Shown here piece after piece: positions 9,360 to 17,026 of a DNA stretch of 64,000 nt. The notes under the pieces were generated by a model. The model was not told the DNA's origin, searched no databases, and saw only the letters and a list, made by a program, of their open reading frames with translations. The DNA comes from Microtetraspora glauca. Lineage in GTDB: Bacteria; Actinomycetota; Actinomycetes; Streptomycetales; Streptomycetaceae. The translations under genes and the position numbers were made by a program. Numbering within the stretch: position 1 is the first letter of the stretch; every line of letters begins with the position of its first letter. The stretch covers positions 1 through 64,000 of the forward strand of contig JOFO01000008.1 of assembly GCA_000721275.1 (NCBI GenBank), in the 5' to 3' direction.

Positions 9360-11255
9360 TCAGACCCGCGGCCGGGCGGTGCCCTCCAGCATCGCGGCGA
9401 TCCGGTCCGGGGCCACGGCCCGCGAGTACAGCCAGCCCTGCCCGGTGTCGCAGCCGATCCGCCGCAGCCGCGCCGCCTGCCCGGCCGTCTCCACGCACTC
9501 GGCGGTGACGGTGAGACCGAGCCGGTGGGCCAGCTGCACCAGCGCCTCCACGATCAGCTCGTCCGCCGGGTTGGCGTGCTCCTCGTCCTGGAAACCGCGC
9601 ACGAAGGAGCCGTCCAGCTTGAGGACGGAGACCGGCAGCCGGCTCAGATAGGCGAGGTTCGAGTAGCCGGTGCCGAAGTCGTCGATGGCGATCCGCACCC
9701 CCATGTCGCTGAGCGCCTGGAGCGCCTGGAGCGGCCGGCCGGCCGAGCCCATCACCGCGGACTCGGTCAGCTCCAGCTGGAGCAGGTGCGGGGCGAGCCC
9801 CGTCTCGGCGAGGATCCCCGCCACGTCCGCCACCAGGTCGGAGTCCCACACCTGACGGACCGCCACGTTCACGCTGACGAACAGCGGGCGCTCCCGCGGA
9901 TGGTCCTTCTGCCACCGCCGGGCCTGCTCGCAGGCGGTCCGCAGCACCCACCGGCCGAGCTCGACGATCGAACCGTCCTCCTCGGCGATCCCGACGAACC
10001 GATTCGGCGGCAGCGTGCCGAACTGCGGATGGTTCCAGCGCACCAGCGCCTCCACCCCGCGCACCGCACCGCCCGCCAGGTCGACCAGCGGCTGGTACTC
10101 CAGCGCGAACTCGCCGCGCTCGACCGCCGGCCGCAGCGTCGAGGAGAGCGCCTGCCGGGTCATCCGGTGGGCGTTGCGCTCCGGGTCGAAGAGCGTCCAC
10201 CGGGCCTTGCCGTCGGCCTTCGCCCAGTACAGCGTGGTGTCGGCGGCCTGCATCAGACAGGTCGCGGTGGCACCGGCGGCGGCCCGCTCGACCACCCCGA
10301 TCGACGCGGACACCGACAGCCGCTGCCCGCCGAGGTCGAAGGGCCGCTCCAGCGCCCGCAGCACCGAGCCGGCCAGATCGGCGAGCTGCTCCGTGCCGGT
10401 GGAGTCCTCGACCAGGACGGCGAACTCGTCGCCGCCGAGCCGGGCCACCAGATGGCCCCCGCCGCGGGTGTAGCCGGCGCTGTCCGCGCACTCGGTCAGC
10501 CGCCCGGCGACGGCGGCGAGCAGCCGGTCGCCGACCCGGTGCCCGAGCGTGTCGTTGACCGCCTTGAAGCCGTCCAGGTCCAGGTAGCAGAGACCGATCC
10601 GCCCCGTCCCGCCCTGCCCGCGCGACGGGTACGGCCGGGCGGGGCCGTGGGCGCGGTACGGCTCCGGCGCGGCGGCCGGTCCGAGCGGTCCGCCCGCCCC
10701 GCCGGACGGGTCGGCGCCCTCGGCCGCCGCCGTCTCCAGCGCGGCGGAGAGGCGCTCGAAGAAGAGCGCCCGGTTGGGCAGCCGGGTCACCGGGTCGTGC
10801 ATCTGGAGGTGGCGCAGCCGGGCCTGGAGCTCGCGCCGGTCGGTGATGTCCGCGACGGAGAGCAGCACCCGGCCGGTGTCCGGGACCGGGGCGACGGTCA
10901 CCTCGGCCCACAGCCTGCGCCCGTCCGGGTGCTTGAGCCGGCGGGTGCAGCGGAAGCGGGAGCGCCGGCCGCGCAGCACCTCGCGGTAGGCGTGCCAGGT
11001 GCGTCCGTCGGCGGCGAGGTCGACGAGGTCGGCGGCGGCCTGCTCGCGCAGGGCGGCGCTCTCGGTCCCGAGGAGCGCGCCGAGCGAGTCGTTGGCGGCG
11101 ACCACCAGGCCGTCGCGGTCCACGAGGGCCATGGCGAGCCGGGAGGCGCGGAAGGCGGCCCGGTAGTCGCGGAGTTCACGCTCCGTGAGTGCCGGGCGGG
11201 CCGGCGGGATGCCGGGCGGCTCTGGGTGGACCGGTCCTTCGGGGGTTCCGCTCAC
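9360..11255 (-). CDS. cdgA: c-di-GMP enzyme with PAS, GGDEF and EAL domains (CdgA-like)
   Basis: About 631 residues: a PAS domain ('FRASRLAMALVDRDGLVVAANDS'), then PAC, an intact GGDEF ('ARLGGDEFAVLVE'), and an EAL phosphodiesterase domain with 'GVEALVRWNHP', 'ELTESAVM' and 'DDFGTGYSN'. Diguanylate cyclase and phosphodiesterase activities may both be present. The canonical inhibitory RxxD I-site is not seen five residues before GGDEF. The frame is open up to an ATG at 11507, but I prefer GTG 11255: it follows GGGAG, third positions upstream of it are AT-rich, and a BldD box lies at 11468-11480. ATG 11330 is an alternative. The match to S. coelicolor CdgA (SCO2817) rests on architecture and neighbourhood. 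Confidence 0.85.
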   Translation of the reverse strand: MSGTPEGPVHPEPPGIPPARPALTERELRDYRAAFRASRLAMALVDRDGLVVAANDSLGALLGTESAALREQAAADLVDLAADGRTWHAYREVLRGRRSRFRCTRRLKHPDGRRLWAEVTVAPVPDTGRVLLSVADITDRRELQARLRHLQMHDPVTRLPNRALFFERLSAALETAAAEGADPSGGAGGPLGPAAAPEPYRAHGPARPYPSRGQGGTGRIGLCYLDLDGFKAVNDTLGHRVGDRLLAAVAGRLTECADSAGYTRGGGHLVARLGGDEFAVLVEDSTGTEQLADLAGSVLRALERPFDLGGQRLSVSASIGVVERAAAGATATCLMQAADTTLYWAKADGKARWTLFDPERNAHRMTRQALSSTLRPAVERGEFALEYQPLVDLAGGAVRGVEALVRWNHPQFGTLPPNRFVGIAEEDGSIVELGRWVLRTACEQARRWQKDHPRERPLFVSVNVAVRQVWDSDLVADVAGILAETGLAPHLLQLELTESAVMGSAGRPLQALQALSDMGVRIAIDDFGTGYSNLAYLSRLPVSVLKLDGSFVRGFQDEEHANPADELIVEALVQLAHRLGLTVTAECVETAGQAARLRRIGCDTGQGWLYSRAVAPDRIAAMLEGTARPRV

Positions 11256-11467
11256 CGCTCGCTCCCGTGGTGCAGGGGGGCCGTTCACATGTGGTCGGGA
11301 TGGTCGGCCTGGGACAAGTGTGCCGATCATAGAGCCAGCTCCGGGGGCCGTACCAGCGACGGAGCGGCCCGGCGGGGCCCCGGCCGGTGTGAGGCCGGCC
11401 ACCGGACGCCGGCCCGCGACCGTTCCCGTACGAGTCTGTCGGGCGACGACACCAGGATGACCGAAGG

Positions 11468-11480
11468 TGACTGTCCGTGA
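11468..11480. promoter_or_regulatory. BldD-type box between cdgA and the metalloprotease gene
   Basis: TGACTGTCCGTGA fits the BldD consensus TNAC-N5-GTNA at every fixed position. BldD with c-di-GMP represses sporulation genes and several cdg genes, including cdgA in S. coelicolor (established). The site lies 213 bp before the chosen cdgA start and 133 bp before the chosen metalloprotease start, so it could act on either. Confidence 0.65.
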
Positions 11481-11612
11481 GTCGTAGTCCGCCCGTCTCG
11501 CGTCCACTCCGGACCCGCCCCCTCACCCGACCGGGGCAGCGGAAACATGCGAAACGCCGCGAACCATCACAAGGTGGTGGAGGTGTCCCGCACTCGCGAA
11601 CCGGAGGTCCAC

Positions 11613-12863
11613 GTGGAGGGTCAGCAGCCACCCGGGGGAGTGGAGCGCTCCCGGCTGCGCGCCGGAGCCGCCTCGTTCACCGCGCTCGCCGCGCTGGCGG
11701 CCACCGGCCTGGTCGCCGGGCCCGCGGCGGCCGCGCCCTCGCCCGGACCCTGCGCCCTGCCCCGTACCGCCGCGCACCACTCGCTCGGCCTGTCCAGCTG
11801 GAACGGCTCCTATCCGCGCCCCGAGCGCTCCCTCGACGCGGTGATGATCTTCCTGTCGTTCCCGGACGCGACCCCGCTGACCACCCCGGAGGAGCTGACC
11901 GCCGACCACTTCCCGGCCACCACCGAGTTCTTCCAGCGGGCCTCCTACGGGCGGTTCACGCTGCGCCCGCACCCCCGGACGACGTGGACGGAGATGCCCC
12001 GCCCGTCCACCGACTACGACATACGGCGTGACTGGGACGCCGGGAACCGGGCCGCGTACCTGCGGGACGCGATCGCCGCCGTCGACGACTCCGTCGACTT
12101 CTCCCGGTACGACATCGTCTACCTGGTCGCCGACCCGGACGCGCCCGGCGTCGACTCGGACGCCACCAAGGTCGTCAACCTGGAGCGCCCGCTGGAGGCC
12201 GACGGCACGCGGATCCGGCGGGTCGTCACGGTCTTCGAGCGGCACCCGCCGGACCGGAACGTCCTCGCCCACGAGACCGGCCACGTCTTCGACCTGCCCG
12301 ACCTCTACCGGCGGCCCGCCGACGGCAAGGGCGACTGGGACACCCACGTGGGGGACTGGGACGTCATGGGCAGCCAGTTCGGCCTCGCCCCCGACCCCTT
12401 CGGCTGGCACAAGTGGAAGCTGGGGTGGCTCGACCGCTCCCAGGTGACCTGCGTCCAGGGCGGCGAGCCGCGCGTGGTCGGCCTGGAGCCGGTCTCCGCC
12501 GCGCCCGCGACCCCCACCACGCGCTCCACCCGGCTGGCCGTCGTCCGCACCGGCCGGGACAGCGTCCTCGCGATCGAGGCCCGCGCCGCCACCGGCAACG
12601 ACGCCGACACCTGCACGGAGGGCGTCCTCGTCTACCGGGTGCGGGCCGGCGCGTCCTCCGGCGACGGCCCGGTCGAGGTCGTCGACGCCCACCCGGAGAC
12701 GGAGGCCTGCTGGGAGCGCTCGGTGTACCCGCCGCTCGCGGACGCGCCGCTGGAGGTCGGGGAGACGCTGACCGTGCCCGGCACGGACGTGCGCGTCGAG
12801 GTCGCCGACCGCAGCGAGGCCGGCGTGTGGACGGTGAAGATCACCCCGCCGCTCACCGAGTGA
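11613..12863 (+). CDS. secreted M6-like zinc metalloprotease
   Basis: Secreted peptidase of about 416 residues. A signal peptide ('LRAGAASFTALAALAATGLVAGPAAA') starts near residue 14. The zinc motif 'HETGHVFDLPDLY' gives HExxH with a following Asp-Leu-Tyr, typical of M6/immune inhibitor A-like enzymes (His220, Glu221, His224 by my start). A Met-turn-like 'WDVMGSQFG' follows about 30 residues later, then a beta-rich C-terminal domain. The frame is open to an ATG at 11547; I favour GTG 11613 because GGAGG lies 5 bases before it. It is divergent from cdgA, and a BldD box lies between them. The substrate is unknown. Confidence 0.8.
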   Translation: MEGQQPPGGVERSRLRAGAASFTALAALAATGLVAGPAAAAPSPGPCALPRTAAHHSLGLSSWNGSYPRPERSLDAVMIFLSFPDATPLTTPEELTADHFPATTEFFQRASYGRFTLRPHPRTTWTEMPRPSTDYDIRRDWDAGNRAAYLRDAIAAVDDSVDFSRYDIVYLVADPDAPGVDSDATKVVNLERPLEADGTRIRRVVTVFERHPPDRNVLAHETGHVFDLPDLYRRPADGKGDWDTHVGDWDVMGSQFGLAPDPFGWHKWKLGWLDRSQVTCVQGGEPRVVGLEPVSAAPATPTTRSTRLAVVRTGRDSVLAIEARAATGNDADTCTEGVLVYRVRAGASSGDGPVEVVDAHPETEACWERSVYPPLADAPLEVGETLTVPGTDVRVEVADRSEAGVWTVKITPPLTE

Positions 12864-12898
12864 GCCGTCCGGAGACGCAAGAAGGCCCCGGGACACAA

Positions 12899-12928
12899 GA
12901 AGGCCCCTCGCTTGCGCGAGGGGCCTTC
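12899..12928. terminator. hairpin between the metalloprotease gene and tRNA-Lys copy 2
   Basis: GAAGGCCCCTCGC pairs with GCGAGGGGCCTTC around a 4-base loop. It closely resembles the hairpin at 4877-4906, and its partial arm is repeated just upstream (CAAGAAGGCCCC). It lies at the 3' side of the leftward tRNA. Confidence 0.75.
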
Positions 12929-12936
12929 TCCGTCGG

Positions 12937-13010
12937 TGCGCCGCCAGGGACTCGAACCCCGGACCCGCTGATTAAGAGTCAGCTGCTCTAACCAACTGAG
13001 CTAGCGGCGC
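12937..13010 (-). tRNA. tRNA-Lys(CTT), copy 2
   Basis: Identical in all 74 nt to the tRNA at 4916-4989; the flank on the hairpin side (about 18 bases between tRNA and hairpin) is also nearly identical, so both were copied together. The anticodon is CTT and CCA is not encoded. Unlike copy 1, the 5' side is joined to a protein gene whose reading frame ends inside the tRNA. No clear promoter is visible directly upstream, so co-transcription with that gene is plausible. Confidence 0.95.
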
Positions 13011-13521
13011 CTCTGCGGGTGTCCGGGGCGACCAGCCAGCGCGGCCCGGACCCCGTCCCGGCCGGCACCAGCGGCGGCACGGTCACCGCGTCGCCGGTGC
13101 CGTGGCAGAGCGGCCGGGGCACCGCGTCGCCCCACTCCTCCCAGTCCAGCAGCGCGGGCAGCCGCTGGGCCGTGCCGGGCGCGGCGAAGAGCAGCGTCCG
13201 GCCCCGGTGCGCGGCCACCGGCCCCGAACCCGGCCCCTCCTCCCACAGCCGGTCCAGCATCCGCCGCCCGAAGACCGGGTCCACGCTGACCACGTCGAAG
13301 GCGGTCCCGCAGGGCAGCACCGCCGGCGACTCCGGCCGCGCCCGCCACCGCGCGAGCGACGCCTGGGGGTCCCCGCCGGCCGCCGAGGCCAGCCAGGCGG
13401 CGCCGTCCGCCGTCACCCGGGCGGTCTGGTGCCGGTCCTCGTCCCCGGTCCGCAGGAAGCGGTAGACGTCGGAGGGGGACGGGGTCTCGTCGCGCAGCCA
13501 GGTCGTCGTCGTCATGCGCAC
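12988..13521 (-). CDS. primase/polymerase-like hypothetical protein, 3' end overlapping tRNA-Lys
   Basis: 177-residue protein with motifs 'AVLPCGTAFDVVSVDPVFGRRML', 'GRTLLFAAPGTAQRLPALL' and 'LCHGTGDAVTVPPL'. Streptomyces relatives are commonly labelled bifunctional DNA primase/polymerase, N-terminal type; I cannot confirm catalytic residues. The last seven codons and the stop (TAG in the D-loop) lie in the tRNA-Lys at 12937-13010, a 23-nt overlap on the same strand. The C-terminal 'RRGAASSVG' is therefore tRNA-derived. RNase P cleavage of a shared transcript would remove the mRNA stop codon. The protein may be slightly truncated or extended relative to its ancestor. Confidence 0.65.
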   Translation of the reverse strand: MRMTTTTWLRDETPSPSDVYRFLRTGDEDRHQTARVTADGAAWLASAAGGDPQASLARWRARPESPAVLPCGTAFDVVSVDPVFGRRMLDRLWEEGPGSGPVAAHRGRTLLFAAPGTAQRLPALLDWEEWGDAVPRPLCHGTGDAVTVPPLVPAGTGSGPRWLVAPDTRRGAASSVG

Positions 13522-13650
13522 AGGTCTACCGCCGGTGACGGAACGGTCGCCGAAAGTTCCGCGAAACCCTGCGGGGGCCGTCGCCGGGGGAGTATCGTGC
13601 GCCCCGCATATGCCGAACGCGTGTTCCGGCCCGCGGGGACACCGCCCGCG

Positions 13651-14007
13651 TCAGTCCTCGGCGGGCCGCCCGTTCGTACGGATCAGGTCCCGCCCGAACT
13701 CGATCATCTTCCGCGCGTAGTCCTCGGTCCACGCGGCCCGCTCGGCCACGTCCGCCGCCGACAGCCGGTCGAACCGCTTCGGGTCGGCGAGCTGCGCCGC
13801 CGCCACCGCCTGGAACTCGATCGCCCGGTCCGTCGCCGCCCGGAACGCCAGCGTCAGCTCGGTCGCCCGGGACAGCAGCTCCTTCGGGTCCTCGATGGAC
13901 TCCAGGTCGAAGAAGTGCTCCGGATCGGCGGTCGCCTCGGCAGGCTCGAAGACCAGGGGCGCCGGCCGCAGCCGCCGCTGTCCGCTCCGCTCGGCGGGTT
14001 CCGCCAT
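13651..14007 (-). CDS. small hypothetical protein, 118 aa
   Basis: I do not recognise a family. The protein is acidic and helix-rich, with 'DPEHFFDLESIEDPKELLSRATELTLAFRAATDRAIEFQAVAAAQLADPKRFDRL' as the core, split here into helical stretches rather than any motif. The ATG at 14007 follows GAGGAGG. It lies 101 bp after the helicase gene on the same strand, so it may be transcribed with that operon. A role with the nuclease and helicase is only a guess. Confidence 0.7.
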   Translation of the reverse strand: MAEPAERSGQRRLRPAPLVFEPAEATADPEHFFDLESIEDPKELLSRATELTLAFRAATDRAIEFQAVAAAQLADPKRFDRLSAADVAERAAWTEDYARKMIEFGRDLIRTNGRPAED

Positions 14008-14108
14008 CGTTCCGTTCCTCCTCGCACGCGCACGGCCCGGACCTCCGGGCCACCCCCCATTGTCCCGCCCCGCGCAAGACCGCCCCGGCAGGCCGGTCCC
14101 CGCCCCGG

Positions 14109-15440
14109 TCACGGCGTCCACGCCACCCGGTGCTCGGCCAGGTGGGAGAGGACCGCGTGGTTGGCCTCCCAGCCGTCCGGGAACTTCACGGTGACGCCCA
14201 GCTGGACCGGTTCCGTGGAGGGGTGCTCGTCGAGGAGGTCGGTGACGCCGGCCCGGCAGACGACGACGCACGCGTGCCGGTGCCGGGACGCGAGGACGCA
14301 GAGGCGGCCGGTCTCCAGGTGGAAGGCGGTCGCGTCGGGACGGCCCGACAGCGGGTGCAGGACGACCGTGACGTCGTACTCGCGGCCCTGGAGCCGGTTG
14401 GCCGTGTCGACCGTCACGCCCGACACGCCGAGCCCCGCCAGGGCCGCGCGGACCGCCGCCGCCTGGTCGCGGTGGGCGGTGCCGACCGCGATCCGGTCGG
14501 CGGTCAGCGGCACCGGCGCGTCGGAGCGCTCGCTGACCGCCGCGCCGCCCCGCTCCAGCAGCCGGCGGACCACCAGGGCGACCGCGTGCACGGCCTCCGG
14601 GTCGGTGCGCGGCGTGTGCCGGGCGGGCAGTTCGAGCAGGCCCCAGCCGGACTCGGCCGCCTCGTCCAGCACCCGGTCGGCTGCCGAGCCGTCCGAGGCC
14701 ACGCCGAAGGCGAGCCGGCGGTCCCCGGGACCGGTGCCCGCCCGGAACGGCGTGTACGGGTAGAAGGCGGCCGACACCAGCGGCGCCGCCGATGCCGGCA
14801 GCCGCCACGACACCGGCAGCCGGTGCTGCGGCAGCTCCGGGTTGTGCGCGAGCAGCGTCGACACGGCGCTCGCCGACGGGTCGTAGGACAGCCCCGCCCA
14901 CTGGTCGGCCCCCACCACCGAGAACGGGTCCAGCTGCCCCGGGTCGCCCACGAACAGGGCCCGCTCGAAGAGCCCCGCCACGGCCAGCAGCGCGTCCGAG
15001 CGCATCTGGTACGCCTCGTCGACGATCGCGTGCGCCCACGGCTCCACGTTCTTCACGTGCGCCCACTTGGCGGCCGTCGAGATCACCACCGGCAGCCCCG
15101 CCAGGTCCCCGGCCTTCGCCGACTTCCGCACCTGGTCCAGCGCGTCGAGCGCCTTGTCGTACGGGTCGCCGTCGCTGGAGTGCAGCCGGCCCACCTCCAG
15201 GTCCGGCTCCTTTTCGGCGAGCCGCAGCACCAGGTCGTCCACCTGCGCGTTGGTCTGCGCGACCACCATCAGCGGGCGGCCCGCGGCGGCCAGTTCCAGC
15301 GCGGCCCGCACCACCAGGGTGGACTTGCCGGCGCCGGGCGGGGAGTCGACGACGACGCCGCGGGCGGCGCCGTGCAGGGTGTCGGCCAGGATCGCGGCCG
15401 TCGCCTCACCGGCGGCGGCGGACGGGTCGAACGGGGTCAC
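14109..15440 (-). CDS. superfamily 1 helicase-like ATPase (UPF1/Dna2-like)
   Basis: 443-residue ATPase. Walker A 'SPPGAGKST' is at residues 33-41 and Walker B 'IVDEAY' at about 139-144. Motif III is 'VGDPGQLDPF' (164-173). Near the C-terminus are 'VDTANRLQGREYDVTVV' and 'LCVLASRHRHACVVVC', which match motifs V and VI of SF1B UPF1/Dna2 helicases. It acts on nucleic acid, so it is probably cytosolic. The GTG at 15440 overlaps the preceding stop by 4 nt (GTGA), so translation is coupled to the 529-residue protein. No nuclease domain is fused; a Cas4/RecB-like nuclease is two genes upstream. Polarity and substrate are unknown. Confidence 0.82.
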   Translation of the reverse strand: MTPFDPSAAAGEATAAILADTLHGAARGVVVDSPPGAGKSTLVVRAALELAAAGRPLMVVAQTNAQVDDLVLRLAEKEPDLEVGRLHSSDGDPYDKALDALDQVRKSAKAGDLAGLPVVISTAAKWAHVKNVEPWAHAIVDEAYQMRSDALLAVAGLFERALFVGDPGQLDPFSVVGADQWAGLSYDPSASAVSTLLAHNPELPQHRLPVSWRLPASAAPLVSAAFYPYTPFRAGTGPGDRRLAFGVASDGSAADRVLDEAAESGWGLLELPARHTPRTDPEAVHAVALVVRRLLERGGAAVSERSDAPVPLTADRIAVGTAHRDQAAAVRAALAGLGVSGVTVDTANRLQGREYDVTVVLHPLSGRPDATAFHLETGRLCVLASRHRHACVVVCRAGVTDLLDEHPSTEPVQLGVTVKFPDGWEANHAVLSHLAEHRVAWTP

Positions 15441-17026
15441 AGCAGGTCCTCGGGGGTCACGGCGTCGGGAAGCTCGGCGTCGGCGGAGCGCGGCGGGCCG
15501 CCGTGGGTCCACGGCGTCTCCTCCGGGTCGGGCAGTCTCGGCCCCACCCGCTGGTCGTGCTCGAAGAGCGTCCAGGCGATCCGCTCGCCCTTCTCCGGCA
15601 CCGTGCCCTCCGCGGGCTCCCGCGACCGGCCCATCTTGTCCAGCAGCCGCAGCACCAGGGAGCCGTCCTCCTCGCGGCGCACGACCTCCGCCGACTGCGG
15701 CTTGCCGCCCAGCGAGCGCCACACCTTCACGCCCTCGTCCAGATGCGGCCGGTCGTCCGTGCGCACCGCCAGCAGCGGGCGCGGCGCGGGCCGCTTCGAC
15801 TCCGTCCACGCCATGGTCACCTCGGTGACCTCGCCGGTGAACGCCTCCCCGGACAGCCGCCGTCCGGCCATCACCAGCGGATCGTCCAGCGCCTCCTGGG
15901 CGTCGAGCTGCCCCTGCGCCTGCTCACGCGCGGCGAGCTTGGCGGCGGCGGTCACGGCGTCGTCGCGGCGCGGCTGCGGCGGCTCCCCGGCGGCGATCCG
16001 GTCCCGGTGCGCGGTGAACGACCAGCGGTCCCGGGTCCACCGGTCGGCGACCCGCGCTCCCTCGGGCAGCGCCCGCAGCAGGCCGAGCGCCCGCCAGGTC
16101 GCGTCCCACGTCGGCCGCAACTGCGAGGCCACCAGCCGCCGGACCTCCCGCTCGGCGCGGTGCAGCCCGGCGAGGGCCGCCTCGGCCGTCTCGCCGTCCT
16201 CGGCGGCGCCGACCGCCTGCCGGGCCCGGTCGTACGCCTCGATCGCCGGCGCCAGCAGCCGGTTGTCGAAGGCCGGGTCGGTCGCGGGCCCGGCCGGCGG
16301 GCACAGCAGCTGCCCGTCGGCGTCCCGCCCCAGCTCCGCCCGGTACGCCGCCACGGCGCCCGGCTCGTCGCCCTCCGGGTCGATCCAGGCGAGCAGCGCC
16401 CCCAGGTGCTGGTCCTCCAGCGACGACTGCCCGGTCGCCCAGTGCCGGTTGAGCAGGTCGGTCGCCGCGAGCAGCAGCGAGGACCCCGGCACCCGCGCCC
16501 GCTCCCCGTAGTGCGTCAGCCAGCGCCCGAGCAGCGGGACGCGCGGCGGCGCGGGGTACGGCGTGTCCGGGTCCTGCTCGGCGGTGCGCCGGAACCGCGT
16601 GGACCGCCCCAGGAGCCGTACGTACTCGATCCCGGCGCGGCTGGGCACGATCAGCTGCGGCGCGTCGGCGCACAGCTCGACCTCGACCCTCGTCCGCTTC
16701 CCGGTCTCCGCGTCCGTCTCGTTGCGCTCCACCAGCTCCACGGCGTCCGCGAACCCGTCGACGTACGGCAGCACCTCCTCCGCCAGCTCCGCGAGGAACG
16801 CGAACCGCAGCTCCCGGTCCCGCGGCTGCGGCACCACCAGCAGCCGGGGCTCCTCCGGGTCGGTGCCGACCAGCGCGCCCAGCGGGGCACCGGCCTCGCC
16901 GGCGGTGGTCAGCGGCACGAGGACCAGCGGCCGCTCGCCGAGGTGCCGGTGCCGGACGGTCGCCAGGGGCTGCGCCCGGCCCGCCTCCACGGCCTCCATC
17001 CGGGCCAGGTGCGCGATCAGCGACAT
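15437..17026 (-). CDS. hypothetical protein, 529 aa, middle gene of nuclease-helicase operon
   Basis: I do not recognise a family. The protein is rich in Arg and Glu, with an alpha/beta N-terminal part (about 1-190), a long Ala/Arg/Glu helical part (about 230-390) and a beta-type C-terminal part holding 'VTEVTMAWTESKRPAPRPLLAV' and 'GSLVLRLLDKMG'. No Walker motif, zinc cluster, signal peptide or membrane segment is visible. It overlaps the nuclease gene by 10 nt at its start and the helicase gene by 4 nt at its end, so all three are probably made together. That suggests a structural or DNA-loading partner. This is inferred from context only. Confidence 0.8.
   Translation of the reverse strand: MSLIAHLARMEAVEAGRAQPLATVRHRHLGERPLVLVPLTTAGEAGAPLGALVGTDPEEPRLLVVPQPRDRELRFAFLAELAEEVLPYVDGFADAVELVERNETDAETGKRTRVEVELCADAPQLIVPSRAGIEYVRLLGRSTRFRRTAEQDPDTPYPAPPRVPLLGRWLTHYGERARVPGSSLLLAATDLLNRHWATGQSSLEDQHLGALLAWIDPEGDEPGAVAAYRAELGRDADGQLLCPPAGPATDPAFDNRLLAPAIEAYDRARQAVGAAEDGETAEAALAGLHRAEREVRRLVASQLRPTWDATWRALGLLRALPEGARVADRWTRDRWSFTAHRDRIAAGEPPQPRRDDAVTAAAKLAAREQAQGQLDAQEALDDPLVMAGRRLSGEAFTGEVTEVTMAWTESKRPAPRPLLAVRTDDRPHLDEGVKVWRSLGGKPQSAEVVRREEDGSLVLRLLDKMGRSREPAEGTVPEKGERIAWTLFEHDQRVGPRLPDPEETPWTHGGPPRSADAELPDAVTPEDLL

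Noticed and set aside
12937..13010. tRNA-Lys copy 2 as an integration (att) site for a mobile element
   Set aside because: No integrase gene, no second partial tRNA end and no element with differing base composition lie between the two copies; the genes between look like core genes.
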